DNA of 64,000 nt, from NCBI GenBank assembly GCA_004297775.1, contig SCUE01000032.1:186001-250000 (forward strand), read 5' to 3'. The notes under the pieces were generated by a model. It did no database searches. It saw only the letters and a list, made by a program, of their open reading frames with translations, and was not told the origin of the DNA. Each line of letters opens with the position of its first letter. Position 1 is the stretch's first letter. Shown here piece by piece: positions 1 through 7,911 of this stretch. The translations under genes and the position numbers were made by a program. The stretch comes from Chloroflexota bacterium. GTDB taxonomy: Bacteria; Chloroflexota; UBA6077; FW602-bin22.

Positions 1-1671
1 CCGGTGCGACACGACCAGGCAGGTACGCTTGCCGTCCGCGAAGAGCCGCTCCCAGAGCAGCCGCTCGGTCTCCGCGTCGAGTGCGCTCGACAGGTCGTCG
101 AACACGAGTAGCTCCGGTTGGCGCACGAACATCCGCGCCGCCGCGACCCGCTGAACCTGTCCGCCGGAGAGCTTCGTCCCCCGCGGCCTGACTGGCGTCG
201 CCAGTCCCTGCTCCAGCTGTTCGACGTCACGTTCGAGGACGGCCAATCGGACGGTCGCCAGAAGCACAGCCACACTCGCCGGCGCGCCCTGGCGAATATT
301 CTCTTCGAGCGTCTCGCTGAACAGCCGGGGAACCTGCGGCGTATAGGCCGTTCGCGGTGGCCCGAAGAACGCGCCCGGCTCGTCGACCGCCACACCGTTC
401 CACCGAATCTCGCCGGATTCCCGCGGCACCAGCCCGAGCAGCGCCCTCAGCAGTGTCGTTTTCCCCGAGCCGATGCGGCCGGTCACGACGACTGTCTCGC
501 CTCTTGCGACGACGAGATCAATTCCCTCGATACCGAGCGTCCCGTCGGAATGGCGGTAGGTCAGCCCGCGTACTTCGAGCCGTTCCAGACGCTCGCGCGG
601 ACGGAGCGCCGGCGTGAAAGACGGAGTCGGTCCGTCGAGCGCGAGCGGCGCCGTGTCGAGCAGCGCGGTGGTTGGCAGGCGGCTGCCAGCCTCGCGGCCG
701 AGCACGGTTGCCATTCGCTCGATCGAGACGCCGGTCTGCACATAACCTCTCAGTACTCGTATGATCTCGATCGGGTACCACGTGAACTCAATCAGGTAGG
801 TCACGAAGAGCGCGAAGTCGCCGACCGTGAAGGTCCCTGAGCGCACCTTGTCCGCCGCCAACAGCAGGATCGCGCCGGTCGCGAGTTGAACGACGTTGAC
901 TCCAAGTCCGTCGATCAGGTCGTAGAAGACCTTGTCCTTCACCGCCGTGCTCCGTCGGATCGCGTTCAACGCCCGAAGACGCGCGATCACGTGGGGTGTC
1001 GCCCCGGCGATTCTGATCGCTGGCACGGCGCCAAACAGTTCGCCGAGAAATCCGGTCACCCGTCCAACCGCCGCGCGACTCGCGCGTCGCAGGCCGTCGG
1101 TGCGGTTGCGCAGGTGAGCGACCAACGTGACCAGGACGCCCAGCGGCACGAATACGAGCAGCGTGATCGTCGGGTCGATCTGGTACATCACGATCAGCGC
1201 GCCGGCGGCGAAGAGGGTGCGGCCAATCAGGTCGATGAGACCGTCCATCGCCTCAGCGATCTCGTCCGCATCATCCCGGAAACGGCTCATCGCCTCACCC
1301 GGTGAATCGATCAGGCCGCGAGCGCCGTGCGCGTCGAGCAGCTCGCGCAACAGGTTGCGGCGCAGAAGCGCCGCGCTCGCCCCTTTGAAGCTGCCCCAGC
1401 CTAATGTAAGGCCGGTGTCCGCCATCAGACCGACTGCCTCGACCGCGACGAACAGCGCGATGACCGTTGATACGTTGAGGCCAGCCGGGGCGCTCCCCGT
1501 TAGCGCGTCGAAGAAGGCCCGGGCAACCAGGCCCGCCGCGATCGGAATGCAAAAGGTGAGGGTCGCGAAGAACAGGCACAATGCGAAGTAGCCGGGGCGC
1601 GCGCGTATGAGCTGCGCCGCGACCCACCAGACCGGCCGTGTACCATGACGCGCGGCGACCTCAGCTGACAT
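1..1671 (-). CDS. ABC exporter half-transporter (permease-ATPase), partial
   Basis: Half-size ABC exporter, cut by the left window edge after 557 codons just past the H-loop (VVSHR). An N-terminal region of about 300 residues with hydrophobic spans is the type IV transmembrane domain; the ATPase follows with Walker A (GRIGSGKTT), signature KLSGGQVQR and Walker B (LLVFDDLSSALD). The residue after the Walker B Asp is Asp rather than the catalytic Glu. The ATG at 1671 has a GGAGG-like site upstream and overlaps the end of the upstream half-transporter by 11 bp, so the two are one operon and surely pair as a heterodimer at the cytoplasmic membrane. Substrate is unknown; heterodimers of this kind usually export drugs or lipids. 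Confidence 0.93.
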   Translation of the reverse strand, partial: MSAEVAARHGTRPVWWVAAQLIRARPGYFALCLFFATLTFCIPIAAGLVARAFFDALTGSAPAGLNVSTVIALFVAVEAVGLMADTGLTLGWGSFKGASAALLRRNLLRELLDAHGARGLIDSPGEAMSRFRDDADEIAEAMDGLIDLIGRTLFAAGALIVMYQIDPTITLLVFVPLGVLVTLVAHLRNRTDGLRRASRAAVGRVTGFLGELFGAVPAIRIAGATPHVIARLRALNAIRRSTAVKDKVFYDLIDGLGVNVVQLATGAILLLAADKVRSGTFTVGDFALFVTYLIEFTWYPIEIIRVLRGYVQTGVSIERMATVLGREAGSRLPTTALLDTAPLALDGPTPSFTPALRPRERLERLEVRGLTYRHSDGTLGIEGIDLVVARGETVVVTGRIGSGKTTLLRALLGLVPRESGEIRWNGVAVDEPGAFFGPPRTAYTPQVPRLFSETLEENIRQGAPASVAVLLATVRLAVLERDVEQLEQGLATPVRPRGTKLSGGQVQRVAAARMFVRQPELLVFDDLSSALDAETERLLWERLFADGKRTCLVVSHR

Positions 1672-3448
1672 TCGTTCCTCCGATGGCCGCGAGTTGACCG
1701 AGTGGCCCGACTGTTCCCGCGTCGAGTAGCGCGCGGAAGCGCGAGTGCGGATCGGCCGCGAGCGCGACGCGCCGGCCGTGCTCGACGATCCGTCCGTCTT
1801 CGACAATCGCGATGTCGTCGGCGCGCTGGACGGTCGATAGTCGGTGCGCGATCAGGATCGCGGTCCGATCGGCGAGTAGTCCATCGACGGCCCGCTCGAG
1901 CAATCGTTCCGTGCCCGGATCGAGCCGCGACGACGCCTCGTCCAGGATCACCAGGCCGGGATCGCGCAGGAACACACGCGCGAAGGCGAGAAGTTGCCCC
2001 TCTCCGGCCGAAAGCCCAGTACCACCCGGCGCGAGTTCGGCGTCCAGCACGCTCCCCGACGTGGTCCGCGGAAGCCGCTCCAACCAGTCCGTCAGCCCGA
2101 GCCGATCGAGCGCTTCGAGAATGCGGTGATCCGAAATCGAAGGATCGAACAGCGTCAGGTTCTCGCGCACGGTTGCGCGAAAGAGCTGCACCTCCTGTGT
2201 GACCATGCCGATGCGACGGTACAGTTCACTGGGATCAACGTCGCGAACGTCGACACCCCGACCATCGGTGACACCGAAGCGGACCGTTCCCGCCTGAGGG
2301 TCGTAGAGCCGGAGGAGCAATCGCGCGATCGTCGTCTTGCCGCCACCGGTGCGACCCAACAGGCCGAGAACCCGACCGGGGGCGAGCCGGATCGAGACAT
2401 CGCGCAGCACGGGCTCGGCGCCGTACGCAAACGTGACGCGGTCAATCTCGACGCCGAGCGGACCGTCACCGAGTCGCTCGCACCCGACCGCAGCGAGTTC
2501 GGAAGCGGTGTCCAGCAACTCCTGGACGCGCGATACGCTTGCGCTCGCGCTCTGGAAGTCGCGCGCCTGCCGCTGAATCTGATACAGGTGATGGCGCAGC
2601 ATCGATGTGTACTGGAACATCAGAAACACCGCGCCGAGCGTCATCGTGCCGGCCTGGTAGAAGTAGGCGCCGAGGGCGAACACCGCCACGGTACCGAACG
2701 CGAACACGGCTGAGGTGATGCTGCCGAGGATGCTACCCACGAGAAAGGCCATGCGCGAGGCACGGAAGAGCGCGCGCAGTCGCTCTTCGGCCCGGAAGAC
2801 GACGTAGCGAACCGCGCCGTTCGCCTGCACGTCCGGCAGACCCCACAGGCGTTCTTCGAGAAAGCCGATCACCTCGGCGCTCGACTGGCGGCTGTTGCGC
2901 ACGTAGCGGGCGCCGAGATCTCGAACCCGCTCCATCGCCAGCAGCGCGGCCGCGCTCAGCACCGTGAAGACGACGCCGATGCGCCAGTCCTCGCGGTACA
3001 GCAGCGCGAGGACGCCGATCAGCATCAGCGCGCTCACGCCGAGCGAGAGCACGAAGCGCGAGAAGAAGTTCGCAAGCGCCGCGACATCGCCATCGACCCG
3101 CTCGATCATCTCGCCCGGCGTGCGGGCGTCGTGGAACGCCATGCCGAGACTGAGACAGTGCGCGGTCAGGTCGGCGCGCAGCGCGTTCGTTGCCTCCTGA
3201 CCGACGCTTTCGGCGAGGTACGTGTCGGCGACAGCCACGATCTGGCCGACGATCGCGATCCCGATGTAGAGCATCGCCGCGCCAGCCAGCGTTTCGGGCG
3301 CGCCGCCAGCCTGCGCCGTGTCGATGAAGGCGCGCACGATCTGCGGGTTGAGCAGGTCGAGGCCGACCCCGAACACGAGCAGTACGCCGAGCGGCGCGGT
3401 TCGCCGCCAGAGCGGGCCGAGATAACTCTTGAGCAAGCGGTAGTACAC
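1661..3448 (-). CDS. ABC exporter half-transporter (permease-ATPase)
   Basis: 595-residue half-transporter, first gene of the exporter operon, starting at GTG 3448 with AGGAG upstream. Residues 1 to about 300 carry the transmembrane domain, residues about 330-580 the ATPase: Walker A GRTGGGKTT, Walker B VILDEASSRLD with the catalytic Glu present, H-loop IAHRLSTV. The signature is LSAGEGQ instead of LSGGQ. Together with its partner (canonical LSGGQ but Asp for Glu in Walker B) this predicts one catalytic and one degenerate ATP site, as in known heterodimeric exporters such as BmrCD and TM287/288. The upstream 160 bp contain a short ORF and a hairpin that may control it. Confidence 0.95.
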   Translation of the reverse strand: MYYRLLKSYLGPLWRRTAPLGVLLVFGVGLDLLNPQIVRAFIDTAQAGGAPETLAGAAMLYIGIAIVGQIVAVADTYLAESVGQEATNALRADLTAHCLSLGMAFHDARTPGEMIERVDGDVAALANFFSRFVLSLGVSALMLIGVLALLYREDWRIGVVFTVLSAAALLAMERVRDLGARYVRNSRQSSAEVIGFLEERLWGLPDVQANGAVRYVVFRAEERLRALFRASRMAFLVGSILGSITSAVFAFGTVAVFALGAYFYQAGTMTLGAVFLMFQYTSMLRHHLYQIQRQARDFQSASASVSRVQELLDTASELAAVGCERLGDGPLGVEIDRVTFAYGAEPVLRDVSIRLAPGRVLGLLGRTGGGKTTIARLLLRLYDPQAGTVRFGVTDGRGVDVRDVDPSELYRRIGMVTQEVQLFRATVRENLTLFDPSISDHRILEALDRLGLTDWLERLPRTTSGSVLDAELAPGGTGLSAGEGQLLAFARVFLRDPGLVILDEASSRLDPGTERLLERAVDGLLADRTAILIAHRLSTVQRADDIAIVEDGRIVEHGRRVALAADPHSRFRALLDAGTVGPLGQLAAIGGTNVS

Positions 3449-3461
3449 GCGGATTACTTCT

Positions 3462-3471
3462 CCTGATCAGG
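3462..3471. promoter_or_regulatory. Palindrome overlapping the ABC exporter ribosome binding site
   Basis: CCTGATCAGG is a perfect 10-bp palindrome that covers the AGGAG ribosome binding site of the exporter gene starting at 3448. It could be a repressor site or a translation-blocking fold; it may also be chance. Confidence 0.25.
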
Positions 3472-3515
3472 TGTGAAGCGAACACACGGCTGTCAGGCTG
3501 GTCCCGCGCGGCACT

Positions 3516-3532
3516 GCGCCCTCGGAGGGCGC
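3516..3532 (-). promoter_or_regulatory. Hairpin between leader ORF and ABC exporter
   Basis: Perfect 7-bp stem (GCGCCCT / AGGGCGC) with a 3-nt loop, lying 18 nt after the stop of the short leader ORF and about 70 nt before the exporter start. There is no T-run after it, so it is not a classical terminator; a role in attenuation is inference from its position. Confidence 0.35.
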
Positions 3533-3549
3533 CGGGAAGGGGCTTCGGT

Positions 3550-3612
3550 CTAGAAGGCGCCCGGAGCGGAGGTCGCGCGCGCGACGGTTGCCTGACCGAT
3601 CGTTCTTGACAC
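3550..3612 (-). CDS. Possible 20-residue leader peptide of the ABC exporter
   Basis: Short ORF from GTG 3612 to TAG 3550 on the exporter strand. It is preceded by a very strong ribosome binding site (GAGGAGG, 7 nt spacing), stronger than those of most large genes here, and is followed by a hairpin and then the exporter operon. The encoded peptide is rich in Ala, Thr and Arg. Layout resembles ribosome-mediated attenuation leaders of antibiotic-inducible heterodimeric ABC exporters such as bmrB in front of bmrCD. No peptide homology is claimed; expression is unproven. Confidence 0.35.
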   Translation of the reverse strand: MSRTIGQATVARATSAPGAF

Positions 3613-3705
3613 GGACGAACCTCCTCGAATGAGTGGCGCGATCATACCGCCTGAGGGATCATGGCGGCGAGCGACGCGGCGATCGGCCCCGCTCGGGAGT
3701 ACTCA
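3613..3705. other. Intergenic region between divergent ABC exporter leader and RraA-like gene
   Basis: Holds the ribosome binding site of the leader ORF on the minus strand and the upstream region of the RraA-like gene on the plus strand. A TTGACA hexamer lies at about 3607-3612, but no convincing -10 box is paired with it. Confidence 0.4.
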
Positions 3706-4422
3706 ATGCCCGATACGCAACCCCTGGCCACGGACACCATCGAGAAACTGCGGCGCGTCAGCACCGCGACGATCACGACATTGCTCGCTCAGCGTGGCCT
3801 GCGGAAGGCGACGATCGCCGGCGTCCGTCCCGCGACGCCAGGATCCAAGATGGTCGGCGAAGCGTTCACGCTGCGCTACATCCCCTCGCGCGAGGATCTC
3901 GATTGGACCGGGAAACTCGACAACCTGACCGATGCGCAGCGTGTCGCGATCGAGCGGGTTGGTCCAGGCCAGGTGCTGGTGATGGACGCACGCGGCGACG
4001 TCTCGTCCGGCAGCCTTGGCGCGATCCTGGCGACCCGACTGATGATGCGCGGCGCGGCCGGCGTGGTGACCGACGGCGCCGTCCGCGATCACCGGGAGAT
4101 TGGCGACACGGGGATGCCTGTGTTCTGCCGTGCCGCGCACCCCGGTGCGAACAAAGTCATCTTCCATCCTCAGGATTTCGGGGTCCCGATCGGCTGCGGT
4201 GGGGTGGCCGTCTTTCCAGGCGACATCCTGGTCGGCGATGACGACGGCGTCGTCGTCGTTCCACGCCATCTGGCCGATGCCTTAGCGAGCGAGGGTGCCG
4301 AGATGGAGTTGAAAGAGGAGTTCATCGTCGCGCGGGTTCGCGCCGGACGCTCGATCGTCGGAACCTATCCGCTCGACGAGGCCGGGCTGAGTGAGTACGA
4401 GGCCTGGCGAGCGACCCGTTAG
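3706..4422 (+). CDS. RraA family protein (HMG aldolase / oxaloacetate decarboxylase-like)
   Basis: 238 residues from the chosen ATG 3706 (GGGAG, 7 nt spacing); an in-frame ATG at 3661 would add 15 residues. The RraA fold is recognised by the block ARGDVSSGSLGAILAT, the metal/substrate motif TDGAVRDHREI (the Arg-Asp pair used by 4-hydroxy-4-methyl-2-oxoglutarate aldolases) and the C-terminal GDILVGDDDGVVVVP. In this family the enzymes are divalent-metal class II aldolases or decarboxylases of pyruvate-containing acids; the longer size and lack of a partner RNase E make the ribonuclease-inhibitor role unlikely. It is the first gene of a string of plus-strand small-molecule enzymes. Exact substrate unknown. 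Confidence 0.9.
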   Translation: MPDTQPLATDTIEKLRRVSTATITTLLAQRGLRKATIAGVRPATPGSKMVGEAFTLRYIPSREDLDWTGKLDNLTDAQRVAIERVGPGQVLVMDARGDVSSGSLGAILATRLMMRGAAGVVTDGAVRDHREIGDTGMPVFCRAAHPGANKVIFHPQDFGVPIGCGGVAVFPGDILVGDDDGVVVVPRHLADALASEGAEMELKEEFIVARVRAGRSIVGTYPLDEAGLSEYEAWRATR

Positions 4423-4870
4423 CCGGCCAGACCCGATAGGAGCACGACGCCTGACAGGCGACACGCTGGCGCGGCAGCTCCTGGCCGTCGGCGCGGCGGC
4501 CGACTTCGACGCAATGGCCCTCCCGGTGACGCTCGGCGAGGAACAGGCGCGCGATGTGCGGCGCATCGTCGTCGCGTTGTCGGCGTGGGAGGCCGGTCGA
4601 TTCGGTGTCGCGATCGACGATCTGGCCGACGACCTCGGCCTGACCGATGGCGAGCGCGCGCTGATCGAACAGCTGCGCCACGCGCGCGGGCGCTTCTCCT
4701 TCTACGGTACCGATGCGGCGAACTGGGTGTTCGGACGTGCCATCGCCGCCGCGCTCGATGCCGACGGCGACTTCGCAATCGTCGCGCCAGCCGCGGCCTG
4801 GGCGATCCACGCGCTCACCGAGGTCGAGCGCGTCTGCCGCGGACGAGGAATGGCGCCGACGGCGCCATAG
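4391..4870 (+). CDS. Hypothetical protein
   Basis: 159 residues from GTG 4391, overlapping the end of the RraA-like gene by 32 bp and so probably co-translated with it. I do not recognise a family. The middle part (AIDDLADDLGLTDGERAL, then a region rich in Arg, Phe and Trp) has the composition and GC-third-position bias of a real soluble, mostly helical protein. No signal peptide or membrane segment. A start further in, at ATG 4514, is possible but would remove conserved-looking sequence. Confidence 0.6.
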   Translation: MSTRPGERPVSRPDPIGARRLTGDTLARQLLAVGAAADFDAMALPVTLGEEQARDVRRIVVALSAWEAGRFGVAIDDLADDLGLTDGERALIEQLRHARGRFSFYGTDAANWVFGRAIAAALDADGDFAIVAPAAAWAIHALTEVERVCRGRGMAPTAP

Positions 4871-4940
4871 CGCGCTTTCCGGCGGCGAACGCGGCGCGTT
4901 TACTTGCGGCTCGTTGGCATTCACCGATACCGTCTCCGCT

Positions 4941-5408
4941 ATGACACGACGACTCGGATTGGTCGCCATCGGTATCGCAATCATCGTCGCGCTGCCGATC
5001 GCGTGGTACGTGGTGTCGCCGCTCTTCATTCGGACTACGCTTGTCGAGCCGAGCGCGGTCGTGGCCGAGGCGCGCCCGGTCGGCACGGGCACGTTCGGCG
5101 AGATCGACGCGATCCACAAGGGAAGCGGCAACGCGCGCGTGTCGCGGCTGCCGGACGGCCGTCTGCGCGTCGAGTTCAGCAACTTCACGGTGACGAACGG
5201 TCCCGACCTGCATGTTTTTCTTTCACGTCACCCGAAGCCGGACGGCGATGCGCAGGTGAAGGATGGCCTCAACCTCGGCAAACTGAAGGCGTCCGAGGGC
5301 GCGTTCAGCTACGAAACCGAGGAGCCGGCCGATCCCGGCGAGTTTCAGTCTGTTGCCATCCACTGCGTCCAGTTCCGGACGCTATTCAGCTACGCGACGT
5401 TAACCTGA
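4941..5408 (+). CDS. DM13-domain protein, membrane anchored
   Basis: 155 residues. One N-terminal membrane segment (residues about 5-27, LGLVAIGIAIIVALPIAWYV) followed by an extracytoplasmic DM13 domain: GTFGEIDAIHKGSGNARV, the FTVTNGPDLHVFLS strand and the C-terminal CVQFRTLFSYATL with the single conserved Cys. DM13 domains are proposed to carry a redox-active Cys or cofactor; the function in bacteria is not settled. The ATG at 4941 is chosen because upstream in-frame sequence is low-complexity and the membrane segment starts here; no clear ribosome binding site is seen. Confidence 0.85.
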   Translation: MTRRLGLVAIGIAIIVALPIAWYVVSPLFIRTTLVEPSAVVAEARPVGTGTFGEIDAIHKGSGNARVSRLPDGRLRVEFSNFTVTNGPDLHVFLSRHPKPDGDAQVKDGLNLGKLKASEGAFSYETEEPADPGEFQSVAIHCVQFRTLFSYATLT

Positions 5409-5436
5409 GGTCGGGACCGGGGCAACATCAGGGCGC

Positions 5437-5442
5437 TATCAT
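5437..5442 (+). promoter_or_regulatory. -10 box (TATCAT) for a leaderless PHP gene
   Basis: TATCAT ends 8 nt before GTG 5451, and there is no ribosome binding site, which predicts a transcript starting at or next to the start codon. The -35 region is weak. Confidence 0.35.
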
Positions 5443-5450
5443 CGCCACTC

Positions 5451-6251
5451 GTGCATCCGCGAGCCGACTACCACGCGCATACGACTTTTTCATGCGACGG
5501 CCGCGCCTCGATGGAGGCGATGTGTCGGGCGGCAATCGGGCACGCATTGACGGAGATCGTCTTCACCGATCATCTCGACGTTCACCCGCTCGATGATTGT
5601 CCGGGCTACTACGAACCCGACACCTACTTCGCGGAGCTTGCGCGCTGTCGCGATCTCTTCGCCGGGGAACTCACGATCAAAGCCGGCATCGAGGTCGGCG
5701 ACACGCATCGCTTCGGCGCCGAGATCGCGCGGACGGTCGACGCGTTTCCGTACGACTTCTCGCTTGGCTCGGTTCATTGGATCGGCGACGAGGCGCCGTT
5801 CGGCGCTCCCTTCTACGAATCGCACGATTCCGACTGGACGTACCACGGCTACTTTCGCGAAGCGCTCGCGCTGGCCGGTGCCGACAGTTTCGATGTGCTC
5901 GGCCACCTCGACATGCCGAAGCGCGAGGGCACGGCCTACTTCGGACGCTTCGATCCGAACCTCTACGGCGACGAAATACGGGCGATCCTGCGCCGCTTGA
6001 TCGATCGTGGCAAGGGCATCGAAATCAACACGAGCGGCTGGCGGCGTTCGGCCGACGAGTGCTGCCCGGGTCCAGTCGTGTTGCAGTGGTATCGCGAGAT
6101 GGGCGGCGAGATCCTGACGATCGGGTCGGACGGGCATCGGCCGGAGCAACTCGCGCTGCGATTCGAGTCCGCCTACGATGTCGCGCGCGCGGCTGGCTTT
6201 CGCTGGCTGACGACATTCGACCGGCGAAAACCGGTCCAGCACCGATTGTGA
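5451..6251 (+). CDS. PHP-domain phosphoesterase, histidinol-phosphatase (HisK) type
   Basis: 266 residues. Metal-binding PHP motifs are all visible: DYHAHTTFSCDG at the N-terminus, TDHLD (about residue 39), GIEVG (about 81), SVHWIG (about 106), the LGHLDMP block and the C-terminal GSDGHRP. These bind a trinuclear metal centre that hydrolyses phosphomonoesters. Length and motif order match the monofunctional histidinol-phosphate phosphatase family (EC 3.1.3.15), which would supply the penultimate step of histidine synthesis, but no other his gene is nearby, so a related phosphoesterase is possible. GTG 5451 lies just after a -10-like box. Confidence 0.88.
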   Translation: MHPRADYHAHTTFSCDGRASMEAMCRAAIGHALTEIVFTDHLDVHPLDDCPGYYEPDTYFAELARCRDLFAGELTIKAGIEVGDTHRFGAEIARTVDAFPYDFSLGSVHWIGDEAPFGAPFYESHDSDWTYHGYFREALALAGADSFDVLGHLDMPKREGTAYFGRFDPNLYGDEIRAILRRLIDRGKGIEINTSGWRRSADECCPGPVVLQWYREMGGEILTIGSDGHRPEQLALRFESAYDVARAAGFRWLTTFDRRKPVQHRL

Positions 6252-6318
6252 ATGCATCACGAGTCGGGCGCGCCGGCATAGTCGAACCACGATCCTCTGA
6301 TGAACGGAGGTGCCGCAG

Positions 6319-6927
6319 ATGACAGACGAACGGATCGATCGAACTCGCGCCGCGCTGATCGCCTACGACGTTTGCCGGCGGGCCCTCACACCGCGCAACC
6401 CGGACCGGGCCGCCGCGATGCGCCCGGTGCTGGAGGCGTGGGTGCGCGTCATCGCCGCCGCGCGCGCGGCGGGACTGCCGATCATCTACACCACGCCGGT
6501 CAGTCGCGCCGACGGCGCCGATGTCGTGATCCTTCCGACCGACCTCAGTGCCGAGACCGGCCAGCCGCCCTTGACGAACTGTGTTGAAGGCACCTGGGAC
6601 GCCGAGTTCCCCGATGAGATCGCGCCGCGTGCCGAGGACTTCGTGTTCCTCAAGCGACGGCCGAGCGCGTTCCACGGCACCGGCGTCGCCGAACTGCTGC
6701 GCATGCTCAGGCGAGACACGATGGTCATCGGCGGCGGCGCCACCAATCGCGGCGTCGAGACCAGTGTGCGCGAAGCGTTCAATCTGGATATCGCCTCGGT
6801 CGCTGTCCGCGAATGCTGCTGGAGCGGCGACGCGGTCGCCCACGCCTACAGCCTGGACAAGGCGATGAAGATGTTCGCGCGAATACGGACGCTCGACGAG
6901 ACGATTGCGATGCTCGGCGGCTCGTAG
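6319..6927 (+). CDS. Isochorismatase-fold hydrolase lacking the nucleophile Cys
   Basis: 202 residues from ATG 6319 (GGAGG, 8 nt spacing). The fold is shown by the N-terminal strand ending in an Asp (ALIAYDV), a Lys-containing FLKRRPSAF and the cis-peptide block GGGATNRGVETSVREA. In cysteine hydrolases of this superfamily the block reads T-N-x-C-V; here the Cys is Gly. Asp and Lys of the triad remain. True isochorismatases such as EntB and PhzD also lack the Cys and hydrolyse vinyl ethers with the Asp, so an N-carbamoyl or amide hydrolase is less likely than a vinyl-ether or other hydrolase. No siderophore or phenazine genes are nearby. Confidence 0.85.
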   Translation: MTDERIDRTRAALIAYDVCRRALTPRNPDRAAAMRPVLEAWVRVIAAARAAGLPIIYTTPVSRADGADVVILPTDLSAETGQPPLTNCVEGTWDAEFPDEIAPRAEDFVFLKRRPSAFHGTGVAELLRMLRRDTMVIGGGATNRGVETSVREAFNLDIASVAVRECCWSGDAVAHAYSLDKAMKMFARIRTLDETIAMLGGS

Positions 6928-7006
6928 CCGGTCGGGAAGCGCGCGTCTCCTGGAAGCGCGGCGTCTCGCTTAGGCCCCGCGTGGCGGTTAACCGATTCCG
7001 CGCGCG

Positions 7007-7032
7007 CTGGGCGCGCGGGAGTCCTGCCTGCC
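7007..7032 (+). repeat. GC-rich dispersed intergenic repeat, copy 1 (diverged)
   Basis: 26-nt unit matching copy 2 at 8717-8742 in 22 of 26 positions; core GCGCGGG followed by GTCCTGCC. Lies in the gap after the isochorismatase-fold gene. The remainder of the 163-bp gap shows no gene. Confidence 0.5.
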
Positions 7033-7090
7033 ACGGTCTGCGACGCGCATCCTTCAGACCGGATAACCTGCGCGGTCGGCGGAGGTGACG

Positions 7091-7870
7091 ATGGCCCAGG
7101 TTCAGTCGCATCGGTTCGAGGGTCGAACCGCGCTCGTGACCGGCGGCGCCTCCGGGATCGGCGCCGCGACGGTCGAACGCCTGGCCGCCGAAGGCGCCCG
7201 CGTGATCATCGCCGATCGCGATACCGACCGAGCCGCGTCGGTCGCGGCGTCCGTCACGGGCGCGGGCGGAAGGGCGGTGGTTCAGCCGGTCGATTTGACG
7301 GACGCGGCGTCGATTCAGCGGCTTGGCCAGGACGTCGCCGCGCACACGTCTGCCCTGCACGTCCTGGTCAACTGCGCTGGAATCGTCCGGCGTGCCCTTC
7401 TGGCGGAGACCGGCGCGGCGGACTGGAACCCCCAGATGATGGTCAATCTCCACGCGCCGGCGTTGCTGACACAGGCGTTGCTCCCGCTGCTGAAACACGA
7501 GGGCGCTTCGATCGTGAACGTCTCATCAGAAGGCGGCTTTCGCGCCCGGCCGGGAAGCTGGGTGTACGACGCCACCAAGGCCGGAATCTGCGCCTTCACG
7601 CGCTCGATCGCGGCCGAGCTGATTGAATACGGAATTCGCGTCAACGCGGTCGCACCGGGGTGGACCGTGACCGAAATGCACTTCGGTCGAGCGGCCGACC
7701 CAGCCGGGCGGAAGCGGGAACTGGAGGAGCACCCGCACGAGCGTTCGTTGATGGGGCGACTGGCGCGACCGAGCGAGATCGCCGCCGCGATCGCGTTCCT
7801 GGCCAGCGACGACGCGTCGTACATTACCGCGACGGTCCTCCACGTAAACGGTGGTTCGGGCGTCGGCTAA
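7091..7870 (+). CDS. SDR family NAD(P)-dependent oxidoreductase
   Basis: 259 residues, start ATG 7091 with GGAGG 5 nt upstream (GTG 7085 is an alternative without proper spacing). Classical short-chain dehydrogenase: cofactor motif TGGASGIG (about residues 15-22), NCAG, catalytic Ser in VNVSSEGG, and Tyr-Lys in VYDATKAG, then PGWTVTEM and the C-terminal VNGG. The Asp after the second strand (IIADRD) favours NAD over NADP. It probably oxidises a secondary alcohol of a sugar acid or cyclic substrate; the downstream sugar isomerase and aldo/keto reductase suggest a carbohydrate catabolic role. Confidence 0.92.
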   Translation: MAQVQSHRFEGRTALVTGGASGIGAATVERLAAEGARVIIADRDTDRAASVAASVTGAGGRAVVQPVDLTDAASIQRLGQDVAAHTSALHVLVNCAGIVRRALLAETGAADWNPQMMVNLHAPALLTQALLPLLKHEGASIVNVSSEGGFRARPGSWVYDATKAGICAFTRSIAAELIEYGIRVNAVAPGWTVTEMHFGRAADPAGRKRELEEHPHERSLMGRLARPSEIAAAIAFLASDDASYITATVLHVNGGSGVG

Positions 7871-7911
7871 GAATCGCGCCATCACCGTCCGGATGGACAA
7901 GGAGGTTGGCC

